64,000 nucleotides of DNA, taken from positions 28,468 through 92,467 of the forward strand of contig CAZBRS010000018.1 in assembly GCA_964494475.1 (NCBI GenBank). The letters are read 5' to 3'. Shown here in pieces: positions 16,507 to 24,402 of this stretch. A model generated the notes under the pieces. The model did no database searches and was not told where the DNA came from. It worked only from the letters and a program-made list of their open reading frames with translations. The DNA is from CAZBRS01 sp964494475 (GTDB lineage: Bacteria > Myxococcota_A > UBA9042 > CAZBRS01). How positions within the stretch are numbered: position 1 is the stretch's first letter; each line of letters begins with the position of its first letter. The position numbers and the translations under genes are program-made.

Positions 16507-17304
16507 TCAGCGCCGTGCGTCCTCGTCTCGCGGCGCCGGGCGCTCGGGCGGCGGTGACGGTTTGTGAAAGATCTCGTGCGCGTCCGCGTAGAGCGAATCC
16601 AGGCTGGCTCCATCGTGCGCTTTGAACAGTCCCTTGATTCGCAGCTCCATCTCCGGCGAGAAAGACCCATTCTCTTCCAGGTGCTGCTTTGGCATGTTCA
16701 ATCTTCCGAGTATTATCGTGTCATTTACATATGGTCGAATTTTTCTCAGCAGGGGTCTCAGGTCCTCATCCAGCATCGGCTCGCACGAAACGCTCGTGGC
16801 GAACCCTGCCGAGTGGGCGTACTTCAAGCATTCGAGCCGCTCCGAGAACTCCGGGGCCCCGGGCTCCCAGTACCGCAGGGTCTCCGGGTCGCACGAGCCG
16901 ATGGTGAACCTGAACAGTATCCTGTCCTTGAATTCCGAAAAGCGTTCACATATGGCTGCAATGCACTGCAGTTGTGGTTTGGAGACCAGGAGCACCCGGG
17001 CGTAGGCGGTGAGCAGTTCGGCGATGAAGTCGAGGCACTCCGGCAGGATTTCTGGCGTGATGTCGTGCGTCGACGGGAACATCACGGTCTCTTGGAGCAG
17101 GGGCGTGCGTGGCTTGATCTTGCGCCTGCTCCTGCGCATCTTCGGATCTTTCCATCCATTGATGTCTGTACGTTTGAAGCGTATGGAAACAGCCTTCGCG
17201 TGACAATACAGGCAGTTGTTAGAGCAGCCTATGGCTATATTTTTTTCTGTGTCTGCCCACTTTTTTGGTCCGTGAGTGTCATTTTTTATGTCATAATTGC
17301 CCAT
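16507..17304 (-). CDS. Radical SAM protein of the spore-photolyase-like (SplB/DUF5131) type
   Basis: This 265-residue protein has the radical-SAM cluster motif CSNNCLYC at Cys27, Cys31 and Cys34, followed by TVMFPSTHDI, VLLVSKPQL and RFTIGSCD, which match the beta strands of SplB-like enzymes. The tail is Pro-rich. It would cleave SAM to a 5'-deoxyadenosyl radical; the substrate is unknown, and members of this group act on nucleic acids or proteins. AGAGGTAGCC precedes the ATG. The first 150 bases are AT-rich compared with neighbours, suggesting foreign origin. It starts three bases after the stop of a frameshifted radical-SAM gene and is probably the third gene of a minus-strand operon beginning with a methyltransferase. 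Confidence 0.82.
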   Translation of the reverse strand: MGNYDIKNDTHGPKKWADTEKNIAIGCSNNCLYCHAKAVSIRFKRTDINGWKDPKMRRSRRKIKPRTPLLQETVMFPSTHDITPEILPECLDFIAELLTAYARVLLVSKPQLQCIAAICERFSEFKDRILFRFTIGSCDPETLRYWEPGAPEFSERLECLKYAHSAGFATSVSCEPMLDEDLRPLLRKIRPYVNDTIILGRLNMPKQHLEENGSFSPEMELRIKGLFKAHDGASLDSLYADAHEIFHKPSPPPERPAPRDEDARR

Positions 17305-17306
17305 GG

Positions 17307-18315
17307 CTACCTCTCTCGTTCGCGATCGCCGTGATCTTGTGCATCACGTTGAGGTCCGGGCCGAGGGGGATCGTCGCTGAGGTAGCCCCCATGCCGGTGC
17401 CCGCACAACTCGAAGAACCGCCCGCCGAGCTGCAGGTTGTTGCGCAGGATTCGTCCCCAGCTCGATTCGGGCGGGTACGTCTGCAGCAGAATGTGGCGGA
17501 TGTCGTCGGGGGCGCTCCAGATCTCGCCAAGGGTCGACATCTCGTCGATCCGGCCGAGGTGACACGCGCGCTTCAGCGCCGGAAAGCTCTCTTCGAGGTA
17601 GATCGCCGCCGACCAGTACACGTTCCCATCGCAGTCGACGACGGCGTCGTTGTGGAGGAGGAAGGGCGCGATGGGCTCTGCCGCGTTCATCAACAGCGGC
17701 GGGGACTTCCTGGCGATCAGATCACCGATCTCCTGGAGAAAGCGGGACGCCTCGTCCTCCGACCACTCGATCCCGACGCGAAAGAAGATCTCGACCCGCG
17801 GCACTCCGGCGGCCGCCAGGGTGTTCATGGTGGCGTGCACCGTACCAAGGTCGGAGGGCGCGACCACGACGTTCACGCAGTGCCACACGCCGGCCTGTCG
17901 GAGCAGCGCCGAGCGCCGGGCGGCGACGTCCTGGCCGCAGGCGAGGTTCAGGAACACCTGCAGCCGCTCGGCCGGGAAGATCCCCAGCGTGTCGTCGTCG
18001 AGCCGGAGCCCGTTGGTCGCCAGCGCATAGCGCACCCGCTTGCCGGAGCCGAGGGCGCGGCGTTCGGCCAACGCCACGGCTTCGCGCACGAGATCCGGGC
18101 GCTCCAGGGGCTCGCCGCCGAAGAAGACCAGCGTGACCTCGGCCCCCTGCGACGTGAACAGGAGGTCGATCGATCGGACCAGGAGATCGGAGCCCATGTC
18201 CTCCGTGCGCTTGTCGACCCGGCAGTAGGCGCAGCGAAGAGCAACTCCTCGTGACCATGACCTGCAGGTGGCGCATGCCCGGACCGGGGTTCGGGTCTGG
18301 CGTCACGTTAGCCAT
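17307..18315 (-). pseudogene. SPASM-like radical SAM protein, frameshifted inside the CxxxCxxC motif
   Basis: Read from the ATG at 18315 the product begins MANVTPDPNPGPGMRHLQVM and reaches TRSC. After that the frame must shift at about 18236-18243 to continue LRCAYCRVDKRTEDMGSDLL and run to the stop at 17307. The plus-strand sister protein at 19260 reads TRSCSLRCSYC at this place, so two bases appear to be missing exactly between the first and second cluster Cys. The remainder is well conserved: FFGGEPLERPDL, NGLRLD and VDCDGNVYWSAAIYLE. It overlaps the methyltransferase stop by eight bases. It is either a recent pseudogene, an assembly error, or, less likely, a programmed frameshift. As it stands the motif cannot be made in one frame. 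Confidence 0.8.
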
Positions 18316-18997
18316 CGGCTCGGCTCGTGCGTGGCCCGAAGGGTTCGGTCGGGTAGGCGTGCCGGCCGGACTTCCGCAGCATGACCACGGCCTCGAAGCG
18401 GTCGGGCGTCGGATCGGCGGCGGGGTCGACGTGGACGAGCCGGCAGGTCTCCACGTAGTCGGGATTCCACGAGAAGAGGCGCGAATAGTCCATCTTGTAG
18501 CTGAACATCCCTTCTCGTGGCAGGTAAGGGTTCTTGTAGGGGAACGGTGGGCAGAAGTCCGACACGACCATCGTCCCTCCGTCGCGCAGGCACCGGTCGG
18601 CTTCGCAGGCGATCTTGAAGAGGTGCCTTCGGTCAACCAGGTACAGGCAGAAGCCCAGGATGATCGTATCGAAGGACTCGTCCGGATACCCCAGGTCGTC
18701 GGCGGTGCCGATGCGAAGGTCCAGCTCGGGCCAGGTGGCCTTCCCGTCCTCGATGGCGATCGTCGACGGGTCAATCCCATGACACTCCGTCCCGAAGAGC
18801 GCGTGGATCCGGCTCAGTCGACAGCCGTTGCTGCAGCCCACCTCGAGGAGTCGGGCCGGACGGAGGGACATCGCCTGCAACGCCGAGACGACGCGGTCGC
18901 TCTTCTTCATGAACGACTCGCGATTCTGGCGGAACCACCCATCGCCTTCGGACGCGAGGAAGAGGTCTCTCTGCAACGTGCTCTCGTGGGTCGTCAT
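18308..18997 (-). CDS. Class I SAM-dependent methyltransferase
   Basis: This 229-residue protein has motif I LLEVGCSNGCRLSRI (about residues 50-64), an acidic strand end CHGIDPSTIAIEDG, motif II-like DESFDTIILGFCLYLV and CLRDGGTMVVSDF, typical of Methyltransf_11 enzymes. The acceptor is not evident; a Tyr-rich stretch (FSYKMDYSRLFSW) lies in the C-terminal lid. It is the first gene of the minus-strand operon with two radical-SAM genes, and it is divergent from the radical-SAM/U32 operon starting at 19260. That position suggests it methylates the same product or a cofactor of that system. Confidence 0.85.
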   Translation of the reverse strand: MTTHESTLQRDLFLASEGDGWFRQNRESFMKKSDRVVSALQAMSLRPARLLEVGCSNGCRLSRIHALFGTECHGIDPSTIAIEDGKATWPELDLRIGTADDLGYPDESFDTIILGFCLYLVDRRHLFKIACEADRCLRDGGTMVVSDFCPPFPYKNPYLPREGMFSYKMDYSRLFSWNPDYVETCRLVHVDPAADPTPDRFEAVVMLRKSGRHAYPTEPFGPRTSRADG

Positions 18998-19224
18998 GGC
19001 CCCTGCTTCCCTCTCCGGCGGCCCGGTGCTTCCCCCGGTTCTCGCCGGCCGGGGTCACCTCCGCTGCTGTCCCCAATGATGACGACGGGTGCGGAGAACG
19101 TCAAGCCACCCGCCCGCCGCGCAGGCCCGAGCCGCTCGTTCGGGAGGGAGGTCGCGTTCGACCGGGACGCCCGCGGGGTGAGTCGTCGGAGGGCCGCGCT
19201 TCGAGCCCGGCGGGGGCCCCGGCG

Positions 19225-19252
19225 TTGACTTCGACCAGGCCCAACGTATGCT
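19225..19252 (+). promoter_or_regulatory. Promoter of the radical-SAM/U32 operon (leaderless start)
   Basis: TTGACT (19225-19230), a 16-base spacer and TATGCT (19247-19252). The -10 overlaps the first in-frame ATG at 19248, and its end is seven bases before the ATG at 19260, so transcription should begin at or next to that codon. The same TTGAC-16-TATGCT form recurs at 28163. Confidence 0.6.
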
Positions 19253-19259
19253 CACGGCG

Positions 19260-21845
19260 ATGTCTTTCCCGTGGAATCCGATGAAACGCGCGCCCGCGCC
19301 CGTGCCCGACAGGCAGATGTATCACCTGGAGCTCATGGTCACCCGGAGCTGCTCCCTGCGCTGCTCGTATTGCCAGGTCGATCGGCGCCAGGAGAGCATG
19401 TCTCCGGAGATCGTGCGGGCTTCGGTGGAGTTTCTGTTCACCGCGGGCGCCGGCGACCTCGAGCTGCTCTTCTACGGCGGAGAACCGCTCGAGCGGTTCG
19501 ATCTCGTCCGCCTGGCCGTCGAGCTCGCCGAGCAGCGCTCCGCCGAAACGGGCAAGCGCGTGAGCTACATCCTGATCACGAATGGGCTCCGCCTCGATCA
19601 GCACGTCCTGCGGGCCTTTCCGGCCGACCGCCTGAAGGTCTACCTCAATCTCGTCGCCCCCATGCCCGCCAGGCAGGCGGAGGGCCCGGGCGCTGTGTTG
19701 CCCTCCGAGATCCGGGGTCGCGTGGCGATGCTCGAAGCCGCCGGCGTCTGGCAATGCGTGAACGTCGTGGCCGATCCGGCCGACCTCGAGCCCCTGCGCT
19801 GGGCGCTGGCTGCGTTGACCCAGGCCCGCGTGCCGCGGCTGCAGGTGTTCTTTCGACTGGGCGCCGAGTGGCCGGAGGAGGCCGAGGCCGCGTTCCTCGA
19901 CGAGATCGGCCGCCTCGTGGCCGGCCCCGACGTGCCCAGATTCCTGAACGCCGAAGAGCGAATGGCCCCGTTTCTCCTGCACAACGACCCCGTGGTCGAC
20001 TGCGACGGCAGCCTCCATTGGTCGGCCGCGATCTGGCTCGAGCAAGGGTTCCCCGAGCTCATGCAGAGCTGTCGCATCGGTCACGTGCGCGAGACCACCA
20101 GCTTCGACGAGGTCTGGGCCGAGCCCGACGACATCCGCCGGATCCTCCTCGAGACCTATCCCCCCCAGTCGCCCCAGGGCCGGATCCTTCACAACAACGT
20201 GGCGCTCGCCGACCGCTTCTGCCGGGTATGTGCCGCGTCGCCAGCCGGATCGCCCCCCCTGCCGGCCGTGTCGCCGAATTCGGGCCACCCGGAGCGCCGG
20301 GCGTTCTTCCTGTGCAGCACGGAGGCCGGTTGCCCGGTCAACCTGTCGTTCACCATCCAGTTTCACAACTACATCACGGAGAACGAGTGGTCCTTCCGCG
20401 ACGTCGAGTCGTCCGATACCATCGTCATCGTGAACTGCAGCACGCTGCCCGAGTATCGGCGCCGCGTGCCGCTCACGGTCGAGTATCTGGCGAAGCGCTA
20501 TCCGTCGAAGACGATCCTCGTCACGGGTTGCTTCGTGAAGCACGACGTGGTCGAAGCCGACAACGTCATCTACGTGAAGATGTCGCGCAAGGACGACTTC
20601 GACGCGCTCTTCGGGGCGACCGTCCGGTTCAAGGACGTGTCGCCGATCTCGACGGCCGAGGCTGACACGAAGGTGCGCGCGCTCGACGCCGCGAAGAAGG
20701 GTGGCGTGCCCTACAACATATCCATTGCCACCGGCTGTACGAACAACTGCTCTTTCTGTATCCAGAAAACGATATTTACGACAATCGAAAGCGTGCCTGT
20801 TGATGCTGTAATTTCTGGCTTGTTGGATGGAATTGAAAAAGGGTATACGAATTTCGTGATCGGTGGTGCCGACATCTCGTCCTATGGTCACGACCTCGGC
20901 ATCGACGTGACCGACCTGTTCGAGGCCTTGTTCACCCGGGTGCTCCGCGCGAACCCCCGGCTGTCGATCGGATTCTGGGCGTTCGAACCCCGCGGGCTCC
21001 TGAAGCACTTCGAGGAACTGAAGGCCTACTTCGCCGAAGGCTTGATAAACTGGGTGCGAATTCCCGTTCAATCCGGCAGCGACAGCGTCCTGAAGAGCAT
21101 GAACAGGAAGTACAAGGTAAGAGACGTTCTGGATGCTATAAACGAATTGCGCATCCTGTCTCCTGCCATGAGGATCGACACGGATCTGCTCTTCTGCTAT
21201 CCGACCGAGACCGAGGCAGATTTCGAAGCGTCCCTCGGAATAATTGACTATTTCGACGCCACGAGCCTGATCGTCTTCGGCCGGCACGAGAACACCCGGG
21301 CCTTCGCGATGCAGGATGTGTTCTCGGCTGACGAGAAGGCGCGCCGGTGCGAGGTGCTCGAGTCGATTCGGGCGAAGCAGACCGCGGGCAAGGAGAGCCA
21401 GGCAAGCCAGGGCATCGAGATCCAGTTGCCGTCGGCGCAGGGCGCGTCTCGGTTCTTCGTTCTCCAGGAGTCTGACCTTCAGCGTCCGGCGCTCCAGACG
21501 CCGCGGCCTCCCGAAGCGCCGCGCCCCGAGGAGGTCGGCGCCGCTCCTGCCCCCGACGACGCCGACACGGCGCGCCTGCGCCGCGTGGGCGAACTGCTGG
21601 CCGGCAAGGGCATCGAGCTCCAGTGGGCCGAGGGGCGCCTGGACCTCGTCTTCCCGGATGACGCGCAACCCGACGGCACGTCCTGCGTGTCCGTGTCCAG
21701 GGTCTCCGACGGCGCGAACGTGTACGGCAAGAGCGGGGCCCTCGGCGTGTGGCACTCCGGGAGCCTCCTCACGCCACGCATCTCGAGGGTGCTCTCGGGC
21801 GTCCTGCAGCAGCTCGAGCGCCTGCGCAGCGAAGCGTCGGACTGA
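19260..21845 (+). CDS. Three-part protein: SPASM-like radical SAM + methylthiotransferase-like radical SAM + C-terminal module
   Basis: This 861-residue protein holds two radical-SAM enzymes. Part one (about 20-330) has CSLRCSYC at Cys31/35/38, LLFYGGEPLERFDL, and a SPASM-like end (VDCDGSLHWSAAIWLE, then RFCRVC). Part two (about 345-740) resembles MiaB/RimO: a UPF0004-like domain keeping Cys352 or Cys358, Cys393 (VNCST) and Cys424 (TGCF), then CTNNCSFC at Cys493/497/500 and PVQSGSDSVLKSMNRKY. The usual TRAM domain is absent; in its place after a Pro-rich linker is a module (about 768-855: RLRRVGELLAGKGIEL, then FPDDAQP, then SGALGVWHSGSLLTPR) also found in the U32 protein at 22823. I chose ATG 19260 because the earlier ATG lies in the -10. 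Codon use around 20.7-21.3 kb is AT-richer than the rest. Confidence 0.85.
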   Translation: MSFPWNPMKRAPAPVPDRQMYHLELMVTRSCSLRCSYCQVDRRQESMSPEIVRASVEFLFTAGAGDLELLFYGGEPLERFDLVRLAVELAEQRSAETGKRVSYILITNGLRLDQHVLRAFPADRLKVYLNLVAPMPARQAEGPGAVLPSEIRGRVAMLEAAGVWQCVNVVADPADLEPLRWALAALTQARVPRLQVFFRLGAEWPEEAEAAFLDEIGRLVAGPDVPRFLNAEERMAPFLLHNDPVVDCDGSLHWSAAIWLEQGFPELMQSCRIGHVRETTSFDEVWAEPDDIRRILLETYPPQSPQGRILHNNVALADRFCRVCAASPAGSPPLPAVSPNSGHPERRAFFLCSTEAGCPVNLSFTIQFHNYITENEWSFRDVESSDTIVIVNCSTLPEYRRRVPLTVEYLAKRYPSKTILVTGCFVKHDVVEADNVIYVKMSRKDDFDALFGATVRFKDVSPISTAEADTKVRALDAAKKGGVPYNISIATGCTNNCSFCIQKTIFTTIESVPVDAVISGLLDGIEKGYTNFVIGGADISSYGHDLGIDVTDLFEALFTRVLRANPRLSIGFWAFEPRGLLKHFEELKAYFAEGLINWVRIPVQSGSDSVLKSMNRKYKVRDVLDAINELRILSPAMRIDTDLLFCYPTETEADFEASLGIIDYFDATSLIVFGRHENTRAFAMQDVFSADEKARRCEVLESIRAKQTAGKESQASQGIEIQLPSAQGASRFFVLQESDLQRPALQTPRPPEAPRPEEVGAAPAPDDADTARLRRVGELLAGKGIELQWAEGRLDLVFPDDAQPDGTSCVSVSRVSDGANVYGKSGALGVWHSGSLLTPRISRVLSGVLQQLERLRSEASD

Positions 21846-21887
21846 GCACGGCGGGCCACCGATGGTCGGGAGAATGGGGAGGACAGG

Positions 21888-22826
21888 GTGACATCGTCAC
21901 GGACGCTGCCGGCAGGAGCCACGCGCGCTGCGCCCGGGCCCGTCGCCCCCCGACTGCCGGCGGGCGAGGATGCCGGAGCGCGGCCGGAGTGGGCGATCGC
22001 CGCGGGGGTCCCCGAGATCCAGGCGGCGGAGGCCTCGGGCGACCTGCAGCCCGCCGAGAGAGGATGGTCGGCGACCCTGTACAGCGGCGAACCGGTGGTC
22101 TTTCAGCGGCTCTACGCCGGGGAGGAGTTCTGTCGCCACCTGATCCCCGGTCGCACGCGATGGCGATCGCTCCTGGCCCTGGCCGAACGGCGCGGCGTGC
22201 CCGTCACCCTGACGACCCCGCCCGCGACCGAGGACGACCTGGCCCGTCTCTCCGTGCTGTTCCGAATGCTCTCGGGGTCGCCGGGAGCCGAAGTCGTGGC
22301 CAACGACTGGGGCGTGCTGAGCCTCGTCCGGCGACGATTTCCCGACCTGCGTCCGCTCCTGGGGCGAGGCCTGCGTCGCCAGAGGAAGGATCCACGATCC
22401 AAGGACCTCGCCCACCCGGGAGCCATGGCCCGGGAACTGCAGGACCTCCTCGCCCACCTTGGCGTCGATCGGGTCGAGGCCGACTGGTTGCCCGACGACG
22501 CGTCGCCCATCCCGCTGGTGATGCACGTGCCCTTCGCGTTCCTGGCCAGCGGCAGCCTGTGCGCCCTCAGCGGCTTGAATCGGCCCGTCTACGAGAAGTT
22601 CCGCCCCGACCAGCCCTGCGCCGCGCCGTGCCGCGGGCTTCGGGCGCAGCTCCGCCACGCCGCGTTCAGCGCGCCGGTGCTGCTGAAGGGCAACACGCTG
22701 TTCGGTCAGAATGGCGTGGGCCTGGCCTCGGCCGCCCGCCCCGACGTCGCGCGCCTCGTGTACGACCTGGACACCGACGTGGAGCGGCGGTTCCTGAGGC
22801 CGACCCCCGAGGCCCGAAGACCATGA
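21888..22826 (+). CDS. U32-related (UbiV/YhbV-like) protein
   Basis: This 312-residue protein starts with GTG, supported by GGGGAGGA six to twelve bases upstream. From about residue 60 it resembles the TIM-barrel U32 family: ATLYSGEPVVFQRLYAG, VPVTLTTPPATEDDLARL and VVANDWGVLSLVRRRFPDL. Further on, Cys residues (SLCALSGLN, then PCAAPCRGL) could hold an Fe-S cluster, as in UbiV. The UbiU/UbiV and RlhA members of this family take part in O2-independent hydroxylation. Its stop overlaps the start of the larger U32 protein (ATGA), so the two are likely partners, as UbiU and UbiV are. No peptidase activity is implied. Confidence 0.65.
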   Translation: MTSSRTLPAGATRAAPGPVAPRLPAGEDAGARPEWAIAAGVPEIQAAEASGDLQPAERGWSATLYSGEPVVFQRLYAGEEFCRHLIPGRTRWRSLLALAERRGVPVTLTTPPATEDDLARLSVLFRMLSGSPGAEVVANDWGVLSLVRRRFPDLRPLLGRGLRRQRKDPRSKDLAHPGAMARELQDLLAHLGVDRVEADWLPDDASPIPLVMHVPFAFLASGSLCALSGLNRPVYEKFRPDQPCAAPCRGLRAQLRHAAFSAPVLLKGNTLFGQNGVGLASAARPDVARLVYDLDTDVERRFLRPTPEARRP

Positions 22827-24277
22827 AGATCGTAGCCGCCATAGCCACTTCCGCAGACGTGGAGCCCCTGATCGCGGCCGGCGCCGACGAGCTCTACTGC
22901 GGGGTCGTACCGGCCGGGCTCGGGCGCACGGAGGATGCCTGCCGGTTGAACCGTCGCTACAGCCCGAACGCGAACATCGGCAGCCTCGACGACTTCGCCG
23001 CGCTCGTCGAGAGCGCGCGCGCCCGGGCCGTGCCGGTCTCGGTGACGCTGAACGAGCACGCGTACGACCCGGAGTTGATCCCGGCGCTGGTCGAGCTGGC
23101 GGGCAACCTGGCGGCGGCGGGCGCCCACGCGCTGATCGTGACGGATCTCGCGCTGATCCTGGCGATCCGACGGGCGGGAGTGGCGGTGGACCTGCACCTC
23201 TCCAGCGTCGCCACCTGCTACAACTCCGAGGCCGCGAGGTTCTTCGCCGATCTCGGGATCCAACGCGTCATCCTTCCCAGGTACCTCTCGCCCCGGCAGA
23301 TCTCCGTCCTCCGTGCAGCCGGCGCACCGGTCGACTACGAGGTCTTCGTCATGAACGACGGCTGCGGGTTCGAGGAGGGGCTTTGCATGAGCCTGCACCG
23401 GCCCCTCGGGCCCATGTGCCAGATGCCGTGGGACGCCGAGTTGGTGTCCGACGGGCCGATCTCGCCGGCGCTCGCCCAGGCCTGGGACGAGAACTGGAAG
23501 GCGTACCGGTGCTTGATGAATCTCCTGGACCACCCCGGCGGCACGGTCTCGCCCCAGGGCATTCCCAACGGCCCCTGCGGGGTGTGCGCGTTGCCGGCGT
23601 TGAAGGCGGCGGGCGTCGGCTACGTCAAGGTGCCCGGCCGGGAGTACCCGCCCGCGGTCCGATCCGGAGCGGTTCGGTTCGTGAAGACCGTCCTCGACGC
23701 GGTCGAGCGCGGAGAATCGTCCGAGGCCGTGCAGGGCCGGGCGCGGGCCCTGAAGGCCACGCCCCTGCTGTGCGACAGCACCCTGACGTGCTACTTCCGT
23801 GCGGGCATCCCGTCCGGTGGCTCGAACCCCGTCGTCGTTCCGGACCTCTCCCTGGCCGACCTCGCGGCCGCGGTTCGCTTCCAGCGTGGAGCGATGGGGG
23901 AGGCGTGCCGTCCAACGGGGGCGTGCAGCCCGGGTGCCCCGTCGGATTCCCCGACCGTGGAGGCAACTCCGCCGCCGCCGCCCGCCGCCGCCGTTCGCTC
24001 GACGCCGGACGTCGAGGGGCCCGACGCGACGCGCCTTCGACGAGTCGCGGACGCGCTGGGCGACAAGGGCATCGGCGTCCGGTGGATCGACCGGGGGCTG
24101 GAGCTCTCCTTCCCCGACGACGCGCAACCCGGAGGCGCCTCCCGCGTCACGGTGGCCGCGATCGATCCGGCCACGCGCTGCTTCGCGACGAGCGGAGGCC
24201 TCGGGCTCTGGTATTCGGGGGGCGTCCTGACCCCGCGCGTGGCGCGGATGCTCAAGGGAATCCTGCGGCTGCTCTGA
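22823..24277 (+). CDS. U32 family protein with the C-terminal module shared with the radical-SAM fusion
   Basis: This 484-residue protein has a U32 TIM-barrel: ADELYCGVVPAGLG, ARAVPVSVTLNEHAYDPELI, HLSSVATCYNSEAARFF, and the family signature region EVFVMNDGCGFEEGLCMSL with Cys181 and Cys188, followed by further Cys (PMCQM, GPCGVCALP) that complete a likely Fe-S site. After a Pro-rich linker near 385 comes the module RLRRVADALGDKGIGV, SFPDDAQPGGASRV and SGGLGLWYSGGVLTPR (about 398-484), the same as at the end of the radical-SAM fusion two genes upstream. That shared tail strongly suggests docking to a common partner or substrate. It is the last gene of the operon. Confidence 0.85.
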   Translation: MKIVAAIATSADVEPLIAAGADELYCGVVPAGLGRTEDACRLNRRYSPNANIGSLDDFAALVESARARAVPVSVTLNEHAYDPELIPALVELAGNLAAAGAHALIVTDLALILAIRRAGVAVDLHLSSVATCYNSEAARFFADLGIQRVILPRYLSPRQISVLRAAGAPVDYEVFVMNDGCGFEEGLCMSLHRPLGPMCQMPWDAELVSDGPISPALAQAWDENWKAYRCLMNLLDHPGGTVSPQGIPNGPCGVCALPALKAAGVGYVKVPGREYPPAVRSGAVRFVKTVLDAVERGESSEAVQGRARALKATPLLCDSTLTCYFRAGIPSGGSNPVVVPDLSLADLAAAVRFQRGAMGEACRPTGACSPGAPSDSPTVEATPPPPPAAAVRSTPDVEGPDATRLRRVADALGDKGIGVRWIDRGLELSFPDDAQPGGASRVTVAAIDPATRCFATSGGLGLWYSGGVLTPRVARMLKGILRLL

Positions 24278-24366
24278 CGCGACCGAGGGGCGGCCTTTCT
24301 CCGCCGCGCCGCGCGCCTTGAGATTCGAGCGCGGGCGCGCAGGCCCTTCCTCGGGCTCCCGACTCT

Positions 24367-24375
24367 TGGTAGAAT
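24367..24375 (+). promoter_or_regulatory. Extended -10 promoter for the Cys-rich lipoprotein operon
   Basis: TGG followed by TAGAAT (24370-24375) forms an extended -10; the -35 region is poor. It lies 27 bases before the ATG at 24403, giving a short leader. Confidence 0.5.
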
Positions 24376-24402
24376 CTTCGGGCGGATGAGGCGGTGGGTC
24401 GC

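Noticed and set aside
19260..21845. tRNA methylthiotransferase MiaB
   Set aside because: Extra SPASM-like front half and no TRAM end; only the middle part resembles MiaB/RimO.
22823..24277. Secreted collagenase-type peptidase
   Set aside because: No signal peptide; the U32 family is better known for Fe-S hydroxylation roles, and a protease role is not supported by visible residues.
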